Origin: Blastocatellia bacterium | Lineage (GTDB): Bacteria; Acidobacteriota; Blastocatellia; Pyrinomonadales; Pyrinomonadaceae | Assembly: GCA_003488005.1 (NCBI GenBank) | Contig: DNND01000077.1 | Location: 1 to 11,290, forward strand | Direction of reading: 5' to 3' | Length of the DNA: 11,290 nucleotides | In this document: piece after piece, positions 1-6,023 of the stretch | Layout of the letters: each line of letters opens with the position of its first letter | Numbering within the stretch: position 1 is the first letter of the stretch | Position numbers and translations under genes: made by a program | The notes under the pieces: generated by a model | Seen by the model: the letters and a program-made list of their open reading frames with translations, nothing else | What the model was told of the DNA's origin: nothing | Databases searched by the model: none

Positions 1-23
1 AACATTTCGCCTCTCCGAGGCGA
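1..23 (-). repeat. Partial REP-like hairpin with truncated TGTTTATAG box
   Basis: The stem TCGCCTC (7-13) pairs with GAGGCGA (17-23) around a 3-base loop. Read on the minus strand, the hairpin is followed by AAATGTT, which runs off the window edge. The stem is identical to the hairpin at 606-622 and the box begins in the same way, so this is taken as an inverted partial copy of the same repeat. Confidence 0.6.
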
Positions 24-73
24 CGAAGCAGCAGGGGAGGCACCGACTTGATCAGAGTTTCCTAAAGTCTGTG

Positions 74-391
74 CTAAGTGGACTTTGATTTGGCGCGGAT
101 CACTTCTGCTTCAAGAAATCGGGCGACGACATCAGGCGGCCAATGACGGTGGGCGGTGCTTTCGCGAACGGTAGCACGATTGACGCGCACCATATCGGTT
201 GAGCTAACCAGGAGTTTGCGATAGCCGGCAGTGCGCGTGCGCACTTTTGGTGACTTTGCTTTTGAGAGCGCGGGCGCTACAGAATCCAGCCAGCCGCTAA
301 AGAATTCATTCAGCGAATCGCCGCCAACCTCGGGCGAGGTAGGAGACGGGACAATCGAAGGCTCGGCTGCTTTACGTGCGGCTTGTTTCAT
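74..391 (-). CDS. Hypothetical protein, 105 residues
   Basis: I do not recognise a family. The predicted protein is basic and apparently soluble, with no signal peptide or membrane span. The N-terminal third is rich in Pro, Ser and Ala. The middle is Lys/Arg-rich (around SKAKSPKVRTRTAGYRK), and a probable helix near the C-terminus contains HRHWPPDVVARFLEAEVIRA. Codon choice in this frame looks like that of the neighbouring genes, which favours a real gene. Against it, no convincing Shine-Dalgarno sequence precedes the ATG at 391. A 6-bp inverted repeat (AAAGTC 64-69, GACTTT 81-86) straddles the stop codon but lacks a T-run, so it is not called as a terminator. The gene stands alone between repeats and could be the remnant of a longer gene. 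Confidence 0.45.
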   Translation of the reverse strand: MKQAARKAAEPSIVPSPTSPEVGGDSLNEFFSGWLDSVAPALSKAKSPKVRTRTAGYRKLLVSSTDMVRVNRATVRESTAHRHWPPDVVARFLEAEVIRAKSKST

Positions 392-605
392 ATTTCAGGG
401 GGACAATATAAAGAAGTGTCAATGACAGACGCATTCCAATTACCCATCCCGGTTTCAAGAAGGGCGATTGCTACGACCAATCAGCCACTACTGCCAGCAA
501 GCGCGGATCAAGCTTCAGCCACACGGCTCAAAGGTTCGAGTTCGGCTTCGTTTCCCAGTGCTGTACGAAATTCTTATCAAATCCTGTCGTAGCCTGTTCC
601 ACTCC

Positions 606-636
606 TCGCCTCAGAGAGGCGAAATGTTTATAGCCC
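606..636 (+). repeat. REP-like hairpin plus TGTTTATAG box, forward copy
   Basis: TCGCCTC (606-612) and GAGGCGA (616-622) form a perfect 7-bp stem with a 3-base loop. AATGTTTATAGC follows directly. The same architecture appears inverted at 701-730 and partly at 1-23, so this is a repeat family rather than a chance hairpin. Confidence 0.65.
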
Positions 637-656
637 GCCAGCTCCCAACGTATGTC

Positions 657-676
657 TTCGCTCCCGCAGGAGCGAA
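657..676. repeat. Hairpin between the two REP-like copies
   Basis: TTCGCTCC (657-664) pairs with GGAGCGAA (669-676) across a 4-base loop. A run of A follows on the plus strand. A terminator would need T residues after the stem, so this is treated as part of the repeat cluster and not as a terminator. Confidence 0.5.
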
Positions 677-700
677 AAAAAACTAAATCATCGCGGCCCT

Positions 701-730
701 TGCTATAAACACTTGGCTCCTCCGGAGCCA
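701..730 (-). repeat. REP-like hairpin plus TGTTTATAG box, inverted copy
   Basis: TGGCTCC (714-720) and GGAGCCA (724-730) form a 7-bp stem with a 3-base loop. On the minus strand the box AGTGTTTATAGCA follows it. Stem bases differ from those at 606-622, but stem length, loop length and box position are the same. The two copies face each other box-to-box, as in a REPIN. Confidence 0.65.
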
Positions 731-781
731 GGCAATTTTACTGCTCGAACAAATCCGGGAGCGAGTACAATCTTCGACCCG

Positions 782-812
782 TTGGGTTGCTGATCGCGCT
801 TACGCAACCCAA
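782..812. repeat. 9-bp inverted repeat
   Basis: TTGGGTTGC (782-790) is the exact reverse complement of GCAACCCAA (804-812), with a 13-base loop. It lies about 70 bases beyond the stop of the minus-strand small membrane protein gene. With no T-run on either strand it is more likely a repeat element than an intrinsic terminator. Confidence 0.45.
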
Positions 813-883
813 TGTTTCCGAAACTAGTTTTCAGGACGGACTCGTCTTCCCAACCGCACTCGAATCCAATTACGCCGAAACCG

Positions 884-1039
884 CTACCGCGACGGAGCTG
901 TCACATTCACGTCGACCTTTTTGTTTCCGCCGAAAAGGCGACCGCCGAAAACAAATAACGCGGCTACCACGATAATCACGAAAATAACCAGCACCGCGAC
1001 CACGCCGGCACTACCGCCACCACCATCACCGTCTGCCAT
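884..1039 (-). CDS. Small glycine-rich single-span membrane protein, 51 residues
   Basis: The ATG at 1039 is preceded by an excellent Shine-Dalgarno sequence, AGGAGG, 8 bases away, and the frame ends at TAG (884-886). Residues 1-12 are acidic and glycine-rich (MADGDGGGGSAG). Residues about 13-31 form one strongly hydrophobic segment of Val, Ile, Leu, Phe and Ala. A Gly-rich turn (FGGRLFGGNKK) and a short polar tail (VDVNVTAPSR) follow. The positive residues after the span suggest an N-out, C-in topology, which is inference. The start lies 38 bases after the stop of the SDR gene on the same strand, so the two are probably co-transcribed. The function is unknown. The strong ribosome binding site and clean hydrophobic pattern are the grounds for calling it. 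Confidence 0.75.
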   Translation of the reverse strand: MADGDGGGGSAGVVAVLVIFVIIVVAALFVFGGRLFGGNKKVDVNVTAPSR

Positions 1040-1077
1040 AATATTTTCCTCCTGCTCGTTGATGAACTAAAAAAACA

Positions 1078-2067
1078 TCAGGCTGCGGTGGTTTCGCCAC
1101 CCAGCAAAGTTAGTACTTCTCCAGTCACGTAACTCGAATCAATCTCCGATGCGAAGTAAACAAACGCCGGTGCAATCTCTTCCGGCTGCGCGGGCCGTTT
1201 CAGTGGCGTGTCCGCGCCAAACTCCGCGACATCCTGCGCTGCCTGGTCCGAAGGATTCAACGGCGTCCACACCGGTCCGGGCGCAACACAGTTAACGCGA
1301 ATTCCTTTCTCAACCAGGTTCTGCGCCAACGATTTTGTGAAAGCATGAATTGCTCCTTTCGTCGCCGAGTAGTCAAGCAATTCTTTGCTGCCATCCAGAC
1401 CTGTTATCGATCCCGTGTTGATGATTGCGCTTCCCTTTTTCAAATGCGGCAGGACGGCTTTGGTCATGCGAAAGTAACCATAGATATTTGTCTTGAATGT
1501 GCGATCCCATTGTTCGTCCGAAAGATCTTCCAGACCTTCCTGATGTTGCTGGTAGGCAGCGTTGTTTACCAGAATGTCGAGCTTACCCAGTTTCGAAACT
1601 GTTTTCTTGACGGCGCTGGTCGGAAATTTTTGCCTGGTGATGTCGCCTGAGATCGCAATCGCTTCGCGTCCTTCAGCTTCAATTGCGGCAAGCGTTTCCC
1701 GCGCATCGCCGGCTTCCTGAGGCAGATGTGTAATGGCAACGTCCGCGCCCTCGCGCGCAAACAGAACTGCCACCGCGCGGCCAATGCCCGAATCGCCGCC
1801 CGTAATCAACGCCACCTTGCCGGCCAGCTTGCCGGAGCCTTTGTAGTACGGCGCTTTATATTTCGGACGCGGATCAAGCTTCGATTCCAGGCCCGGCTTG
1901 CGCTGATGCTGTGCGGGCAGCGGCGATTTTGGTTCTTTCATCTGGCCCAGGCTCTCGGCGGATCGCTGCGCCGGCTTGCGAGCACGACTAGCGCGCGACT
2001 TTTTCGACGCGGACTCGCTCGCGGCAGTGCTATCACGAGCGGCCGTTGTCTTTCGTTTAGTTGGCAT
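1078..2067 (-). CDS. SDR family NAD(P)-dependent oxidoreductase (YghA-like) with basic N-terminal extension
   Basis: This is a classical short-chain dehydrogenase/reductase of 329 residues, probably cytosolic, transferring hydride between NAD(P)(H) and an alcohol or carbonyl substrate that the sequence does not reveal. The cofactor glycine motif TGGDSGIG is at 89-96, NNAA at 168-171, the active-site Asn in FKTNIYG at 194, Ser at 220, and the Tyr-Lys pair in YSATK at 233 and 237. The pre-Rossmann segment around DPRPKYKAPYYKGSGKLAGK is typical of the YghA/glucose-dehydrogenase-like subgroup. Residues 1 to about 45 are an added Lys/Arg/Ala/Ser-rich segment resembling a histone tail. AGGA upstream of the ATG overlaps the TAG stop of the preceding gene, 11 bases away, which suggests translational coupling. 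The substrate is unknown. Confidence 0.92.
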   Translation of the reverse strand: MPTKRKTTAARDSTAASESASKKSRASRARKPAQRSAESLGQMKEPKSPLPAQHQRKPGLESKLDPRPKYKAPYYKGSGKLAGKVALITGGDSGIGRAVAVLFAREGADVAITHLPQEAGDARETLAAIEAEGREAIAISGDITRQKFPTSAVKKTVSKLGKLDILVNNAAYQQHQEGLEDLSDEQWDRTFKTNIYGYFRMTKAVLPHLKKGSAIINTGSITGLDGSKELLDYSATKGAIHAFTKSLAQNLVEKGIRVNCVAPGPVWTPLNPSDQAAQDVAEFGADTPLKRPAQPEEIAPAFVYFASEIDSSYVTGEVLTLLGGETTAA

Positions 2068-2078
2068 GGCGCTCGGTC

Positions 2079-2351
2079 CTACTTCTTCGAAGACTTCTTG
2101 GAAGATTTTCTGGTCGACTTCTTCGCAGCTTTGCCGCCCTTTTTGCCGCCCTTCTTTGAAGAACTCTTGTTTCCCTTTTTACCGCGCCCGGATCCGCTTT
2201 TCTTGCCTCCGCCGGTTTCTTTGTTCACCGTGGCCCAGGCACGAGCCTTTGCTGTTTTTTTCGAAACACCGCGGTCCTCGTAACCTTCTTCAATGTGTTC
2301 TGCTTGCCTCTTTTGTTTGTCGGTGTACGCACCCTTGTCTCCTCGCGGCAT
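2079..2351 (-). CDS. Small 'plasmid stabilization'-type protein with Lys-rich tail, 90 residues
   Basis: The first 50 or so residues (starting MPRGDKGAYTDKQKRQAEHI, with a later ARAWATVNKETGGGKKSG) match a widespread small bacterial family that databases often label 'plasmid stabilization protein'. That label has little experimental basis. Residues from about 52 to the end are almost wholly Gly, Lys and Ser, strongly basic, and suit nonspecific nucleic-acid binding (inference). The ATG at 2351 is chosen over an upstream ATG at 2447 because AAAGGAG sits 8 bases before it and family similarity begins there. It is the first gene of a minus-strand run with the SDR gene 11 bases downstream. No toxin or antitoxin partner is present. 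Confidence 0.8.
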   Translation of the reverse strand: MPRGDKGAYTDKQKRQAEHIEEGYEDRGVSKKTAKARAWATVNKETGGGKKSGSGRGKKGNKSSSKKGGKKGGKAAKKSTRKSSKKSSKK

Positions 2352-2585
2352 CCTGTATCTCCTTTCGCTCGATTCGCATTCTGCAAATACTGCGCCCCTC
2401 AGAATCTCGTATTTGGAATTGCTCGCGTGTCGATTGCGATTGCTCAACTAACGAGGGAAAAAGCTGGCACTACTCTTGCGGAATGCCGTCCTTGACTCAG
2501 CGTTAAGGGACCGAAGGTGGTCTGTTAGTAAACAAATGGCATCGTCGGATGTACAGGAAGCCTACACAAAATCAAGGAGACCGAT
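2352..2585. promoter_or_regulatory. Divergent intergenic region
   Basis: This 234-base gap separates the minus-strand operon starting at 2351 from the plus-strand gene at 2586, so promoters for both directions should lie here. I see no hexamer pair close enough to the standard sigma-70 consensus to place either one. An alternative sigma factor is possible, which would fit stress genes but is unproven. Confidence 0.4.
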
Positions 2586-2783
2586 ATGGCGAACAAAGCG
2601 GGCAACGGCAAGCGCGAATTAATCGACACGGGTACGGACAAGCGTTACGTGCGGCGCGACGAAGACGGACAATTCAAGGAGTCGGATGACCAGGGACGCT
2701 CGTTGGCGCAGGATGTAAAGCATAAAGCCAGGACCACCGTGAAATCCGGTCAAGGCGATCGCGGCGATCAAAAACGCACATAA
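2586..2783 (+). CDS. Small hydrophilic conserved protein, 65 residues
   Basis: The protein is very polar: Lys, Arg, Asp, Glu, Gln and Gly make up most of it, with almost no hydrophobic core, so it is probably disordered in solution. The segments KRELIDTGTDKRYVRR, GQFKESDDQGRSL and the ending GQGDRGDQKR recur in small hypothetical proteins of soil bacteria that I recognise by pattern but cannot assign a function. Such highly charged small proteins are often linked to desiccation or general stress; here that is inference. AAGGAG ends 6 bases before the ATG and supports the start. The topoisomerase gene follows about 100-140 bases downstream on the same strand. Confidence 0.8.
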   Translation: MANKAGNGKRELIDTGTDKRYVRRDEDGQFKESDDQGRSLAQDVKHKARTTVKSGQGDRGDQKRT

Positions 2784-2919
2784 CGAAAAGAGGATTTTTC
2801 TTCATCACCGATTCTTATTCTCCTGCCGTGCTGGATTCATTGTTCCGCTAATTACCCGGCAATTGGCAGGATGATGTTTGTGTTCCCACAAGCTGCTGCG
2901 GATCACTGCCAAACTTTCA

Positions 2920-3942
2920 ATGACCAGACTTCAGCAACTGCAACAAGCCGGAATAAAACGTTTGGGAAGTCCGTCGCGTGGTTTCCGCTACAAACACGCC
3001 GACGGAAAAAAAGTGAACGCTGCCGATCGGGAAAGAATGGAGAGTTTGAAAATTCCGCCGGCATGGACTGAGGTGGCGATTAACCCTCGCGCCGCGGGCG
3101 CATTACAGGTGGTCGGGAAAGATGCCGCCGGACGCTGGCAGTATCTCTATCACGAGACCCACACCCGCCGTCAGGATGCGAAGAAGTTTAAACGCATCGT
3201 CGCTTTTGCCGAGGCGCTGCCAAAAATGCGGAAAACTGTCGCCGCGCACCTGCGCCAATCAGAACTCGGACGCGAACGCGTGATGGCCAGCATCGTACGA
3301 ATACTTTCAAGCTGCTTCATTCGCCCGGGCAGTCAGGTGTATGCCAGCGAGCACGGGAGTTACGGCATTTCCACGCTGCGACCGAAACATGTGAAGGTCA
3401 AGGGAGACGTCGTCGAGTTTGATTTTCCCGGCAAGTCGGGCGTGCGCCAGGTTCGAGAAATTAGAGATCGGCAGGTAGCAAAAGTTGTAAAGGGTTTGCT
3501 AAAGCAGCCGGGGCGTGAAGTCTTCAAATATCGGAATGGCAACGGCGAGCTTGTAGACGTAAAGCGCGGTCACATCACCGAGTACATTCGCGAAGTGATG
3601 GGCGAAAAATTCAGCGCCAAGGATTTTCGCACCTGGGCCGGAACACTCGTATGCGCTTGCGCGTTGGCCCGCGCGGGGACGGATCTTGCGGAAAAAAAGA
3701 CGGCGCGCAAGCGAAAAGTGGTAGCGGCAATTAAAGAAGCGGCGGAAGCGTTAGGCAACACGCCGGCAGTCTGCCGCAGTTCATACATCTGCCCGGAAAT
3801 CATCAACAGCTTTGAGACTGGAAAAATCATCGACCATTATTTCAACACCCTTAACGAATTGATCACCTATCGTGGAAAACAACTTCACGCGGCTGAGAAG
3901 TCCTTGCTGCGTTTCATGAAGAAAGGCGCGGGCACTAAATAA
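2920..3942 (+). CDS. Type IB DNA topoisomerase (poxvirus-like bacterial family)
   Basis: The enzyme relaxes supercoiled DNA by nicking one strand through a 3'-phosphotyrosyl link. With the ATG at 2920 it has 340 residues, normal for bacterial TopIB. The N-terminal domain carries GFRYKHADGKKV and IPPAWTEV. The catalytic domain shows Arg135 in FIRPG, Lys172 in FPGKSG, Arg237 in AKDFRTWAGT, Asn280 in LGNTPAVCR and the nucleophile Tyr289 in SSYICP. Asn replaces the His of vaccinia topoisomerase, as is usual in bacteria. The start is uncertain: the ATG has no clear Shine-Dalgarno sequence, while a TTG at 2878 in the same frame has AGGA 6 bases upstream and would add 14 residues. All core residues are intact, so it should be active. 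No Ku or LigD gene is nearby. Confidence 0.93.
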   Translation: MTRLQQLQQAGIKRLGSPSRGFRYKHADGKKVNAADRERMESLKIPPAWTEVAINPRAAGALQVVGKDAAGRWQYLYHETHTRRQDAKKFKRIVAFAEALPKMRKTVAAHLRQSELGRERVMASIVRILSSCFIRPGSQVYASEHGSYGISTLRPKHVKVKGDVVEFDFPGKSGVRQVREIRDRQVAKVVKGLLKQPGREVFKYRNGNGELVDVKRGHITEYIREVMGEKFSAKDFRTWAGTLVCACALARAGTDLAEKKTARKRKVVAAIKEAAEALGNTPAVCRSSYICPEIINSFETGKIIDHYFNTLNELITYRGKQLHAAEKSLLRFMKKGAGTK

Positions 3943-4128
3943 AGTTCAGTACGAATCAGATTCTCGGTTGCGTCTTGTGGCATTCGCTTTGCAACTTTCG
4001 CAGAAACCAAAGCAAGTCCTTGGTTGCTTGCATGCGAACGATACAGATTCGCAGGCACGCTTTAGGGCCAGTATTTGAAACGAATACAGCCTCGACAAAC
4101 ACTATTACGCACAATGGGAGGAACGATA

Positions 4129-4365
4129 ATGCAACAAGATCAAGATAGAGAAGGCCAGGGCGGTGGCGGCGGTCAACAAGGTGGCGGCGGTCAACAAGGC
4201 GGTGGTCAGCAGGGTGGCGGCGGTCGACAAGGCGGCGGTCAACAAGGCGGCGGTCAACAGGGCGGCGGTCAACAAGGCGGCGGTCAACAGGGCGGCGGTC
4301 AACAGGGCGGCGGTCAGCAAGGTGGCGGTGGTCAGCAAGGTGGTGGCGGCCAGGGCGGTTCCTAA
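4129..4365 (+). CDS. Gly-Gln pentapeptide-repeat protein, 78 residues
   Basis: The ATG at 4129 has GGAGG 7 bases upstream, which identifies the start over an earlier ATG at 4075. After a short polar head (MQQDQDREGQ) the protein consists only of Gly and Gln, with one Arg and a final Ser. Six consecutive GGGQQ units are flanked by GGGGQQ and GGGGRQ variants. It has no signal peptide, membrane span or charged patch beyond the head. It is probably disordered or aggregation-prone, like Gly/Gln-rich low-complexity segments (inference). It sits between the topoisomerase and hemerythrin genes on the same strand. The function is unknown. A non-coding explanation is possible because the 15-base repeat leaves several frames open, but the ribosome binding site and in-frame stop favour translation. 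Confidence 0.65.
   Translation: MQQDQDREGQGGGGGQQGGGGQQGGGQQGGGGRQGGGQQGGGQQGGGQQGGGQQGGGQQGGGQQGGGGQQGGGGQGGS
4154..4362 (+). repeat. 15-base tandem repeat within the Gly-Gln gene
   Basis: Units of the type GGCGGCGGTCAACAA recur head to tail, with some units of 18 bases. The Gln codons alternate CAACAA and CAACAG through the central units, pointing to duplication of 30-base blocks as well as single units. Closely spaced GG pairs could also form weak quadruplexes. Confidence 0.85.
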
Positions 4366-4462
4366 ACTTTCGATCGCCTTTCAGCGCTCGATTATCAATT
4401 TTTGTTCTCCATTTGAGCCCGGCCATCAATTCAAGCCCGCAAGCTTTAATGCAGAACTTTTT

Positions 4463-4494
4463 CCGGAGGTGGGTTCCTGCGAACTCACCTCTGG
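4463..4494 (+). promoter_or_regulatory. Long stem-loop in the leader of the first hemerythrin gene
   Basis: GAGGTGGGTTC (4466-4476) pairs with GAACTCACCTC (4481-4491) around the loop CTGC, with one G-T wobble. The stem extends outward by C-G, C-G and a wobble, giving about 14 pairs. It ends about 40 bases before the hemerythrin start and about 100 bases after the Gly-Gln stop. The following bases, TGGGTTGTTCC, are only weakly T-rich. It may be an attenuator, an mRNA-stabilising hairpin or a poor terminator for the upstream gene. Confidence 0.5.
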
Positions 4495-4535
4495 GTTGTT
4501 CCGGATGAAGCTCAGTTCCTTGGGGGGAATAATTC

Positions 4536-5375
4536 ATGGATGCCTTTGAACTCTTAAAGAAAGACCACAAAAAAGTTTCGCAACTGTTTAAGGAAGTCGA
4601 AGCCGCCTCAGGCCCAACAAAGAAACAAATATTTTCTCGCCTGAAGACAGAACTCGACGTTCACGCGAACACCGAAGAAAGGGTTTTTTATCCGGCGTTA
4701 GAGAACAAGGACGAAGCGCGCGAACTCACGCTCGAAGCTTACGAAGAACACAAGGTCGTGAAAGACCTGCTGGCCGAACTCGATAGCGGCAACGAGGCCG
4801 AGGACGAATGGGACGCGAAGCTGACTGTGCTCAAGGAAAATGTTGAGCATCACGTCGAAGAAGAAGAAGGCGAACTTTTCAGCAAGGCGCGCCAGGTATT
4901 GAGCAAGCAGGAGATAGAAGAACTCGGCGTCGAAATGGAGGCAGAAAAGGCGAGTCAACTGGGTGGCCCAGCTCGGGAACTCGGCAGTAGTTCAGATAGT
5001 AAAGCCGGTACCAAAGCACGTCGCGGGACGGCCAAAAAATCCGAAGGCAATGAAAGTCCCGGCGTGCTGAAACGTCTCGCAAATCTGGTGGGTCTTGGCG
5101 GCAGTTCGACGAGTAAGAAGCGCCCAGCGAAACGTCCCAGCCCGTCGAAGGCTGCGAAACCGGCGGCCGGCAAAAAGGCCGGCAAGAAAACCAGGGGCGC
5201 TAAAGTCGCCGGCAAAAAGCAAAGCAGCAAGACCAGTAAAAAAGCAGCAAAGAAGAACGCCACCAAGTCGACTAAAACATCGCGCCCACGTGGTGCAACT
5301 AAGAAATCCGCAGGGCGCGGCACCGGGAAGAAATCGCAGGGACGCACAGCTGGTAAACGAAGCAGATCCAGATAG
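4536..5375 (+). CDS. Hemerythrin HHE-domain protein with histone H1-like C-terminal tail
   Basis: This protein has 279 residues. Residues 1 to about 140 are a four-helix hemerythrin domain that should bind a di-iron centre and thus oxygen, nitric oxide or iron. Likely ligands are His11 (KKDHKKV), His43 with Glu47 (VHANTEE), His72 (YEEHKVV), and His105/His106 with Glu109/Glu110 (EHHVEEEEGE). From about residue 155 to the end the protein is rich in Lys, Ala, Ser, Arg and Thr, with repeated KK, AKK and GKK, much like histone H1 or AlgP tails. This predicts binding to DNA or another polyanion (inference). GGGGGG lies 8 bases before the ATG. The next gene downstream is a paralogue lacking the tail. 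The basic tail is in frame with normal codon use, so it is a real part of the protein. Confidence 0.9.
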   Translation: MDAFELLKKDHKKVSQLFKEVEAASGPTKKQIFSRLKTELDVHANTEERVFYPALENKDEARELTLEAYEEHKVVKDLLAELDSGNEAEDEWDAKLTVLKENVEHHVEEEEGELFSKARQVLSKQEIEELGVEMEAEKASQLGGPARELGSSSDSKAGTKARRGTAKKSEGNESPGVLKRLANLVGLGGSSTSKKRPAKRPSPSKAAKPAAGKKAGKKTRGAKVAGKKQSSKTSKKAAKKNATKSTKTSRPRGATKKSAGRGTGKKSQGRTAGKRSRSR

Positions 5376-5463
5376 GGTCACGAAGCCGCCGGCCTATTCA
5401 GTCTGCTCTGATTTGCTGGCGATTGAGTCAACCAAACTTTTTCTAACCAGGAGGATTATTGTT

Positions 5464-5916
5464 ATGAACGCCTTTACTCTATTGAAAGCCGACCACAAAA
5501 AAGTTGCCGGAATACTCGAGAAGATCGACGAGACCACCGAGCGCGGAGTCAAAACGCGCGAAGAATTGTTTACGCAACTTAAGACTGAACTGGACACTCA
5601 CACGCGCATTGAAGAGACCATCTTCTATCCGGCGTTAAAAGACGTCGACGAAACCCGCGACATTACGCTTGAGGCTTACGAAGAGCACAACGTTGTCAAG
5701 ACGCTGCTGGGCGAGCTCGAATCCCTGGGCAAGGGTGAAGAAGAGTGGACAGCGAAGTTCGCGGTCCTGAAAGAAAACATCGAGCACCACGTCGAGGAAG
5801 AAGAAGGCGAGATGTTTCCCAAGGCACGGAAAGTTTTAGGCGAAGATGGCGCCGAGACGTTGGGCACACGCATGGAGAAAGCGAAGGGCGAACAGAAAGC
5901 TGCCGCCGCCGGTTGA
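5464..5916 (+). CDS. Hemerythrin HHE-domain protein, tail-less paralogue
   Basis: This 150-residue protein is a single hemerythrin domain, probably cytosolic, closely similar to residues 1-140 of the preceding gene product: MNAFTLLKADHKKV against MDAFELLKKDHKKV, and a shared HHVEEEEGE. Expected di-iron ligands are His11, His46 with Glu50, His75, and His108/His109 with Glu112/Glu113. It ends in a short Lys/Ala stretch with no basic tail. AGGAGG lies 9 bases upstream of the ATG; this excludes a longer open frame starting at 5095 that runs through the previous gene. The 88-base gap to the upstream paralogue and same orientation suggest tandem duplication and perhaps co-transcription. Which duplicate lost or gained the tail cannot be told here. 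Confidence 0.92.
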   Translation: MNAFTLLKADHKKVAGILEKIDETTERGVKTREELFTQLKTELDTHTRIEETIFYPALKDVDETRDITLEAYEEHNVVKTLLGELESLGKGEEEWTAKFAVLKENIEHHVEEEEGEMFPKARKVLGEDGAETLGTRMEKAKGEQKAAAAG

Positions 5917-5939
5917 TCGAAGTGTGCGTGTTTGAAATC

Positions 5940-5987
5940 TTCTCTGTGCAGAGAAATGAAATCAAGACATTACTGAGATTGTCTTGA
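5940..5987 (+). repeat. Two adjacent small hairpins after the hemerythrin pair
   Basis: TTCTCTG (5940-5946) pairs with CAGAGAA (5949-5955), and TCAAGACA (5962-5969) pairs with TGTCTTGA (5980-5987). Both lie just after the second hemerythrin stop. No T-run follows, so they may shield the 3' end of the mRNA rather than terminate it. Confidence 0.4.
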
Positions 5988-6023
5988 ACAACCGATACGA
6001 ACCAGCACGAAGGCGGTTAAGGG

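Larger units (their letters stand above)
392..883. other. Gene-free stretch with several hairpin repeats
   Basis: No reading frame here has a credible start, ribosome binding site and protein-like composition. The stretch holds the inverted REP-like pair at 606-730, a further 8-bp hairpin at 657-676 and a 9-bp inverted repeat at 782-812. The part from 392 to about 600 shows nothing I can name. It separates two minus-strand genes, so a promoter for the 74-391 gene should lie in it, but I see no clear one. Confidence 0.6.

Noticed and set aside
657..683. Intrinsic terminator
   Set aside because: The A-run follows the hairpin on the plus strand, so the T-run would precede it on the minus strand; neither direction gives stem followed by T residues.
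1726..2506. Two long plus-strand frames opposite the SDR and Lys-rich genes
   Set aside because: They are complements of real genes: Phe/Leu/Arg-rich because Lys- and Glu-rich codons are read backwards, with no supporting start signal.
4154..4362. CRISPR-like regular array
   Set aside because: Units are 15 or 18 bases, directly adjacent, with no spacers, and they are coding.
4163..4549. Plus-strand frame with VNKAAVNRAAV repeats
   Set aside because: Another open frame created by the 15-base repeat; it runs into the hemerythrin start and has no ribosome binding site.
3956..4570. Long minus-strand frame with RRPVDRR-type repeats over the Gly-Gln gene
   Set aside because: A repeat unit that is a multiple of three leaves several frames open. 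This frame has no good ribosome binding site and antisense composition, and it overlaps the well-started plus-strand gene.
5095..5463. N-terminal extension of the second hemerythrin
   Set aside because: It reads through the basic tail of the first hemerythrin in another frame; AGGAGG before 5464 marks the real start.
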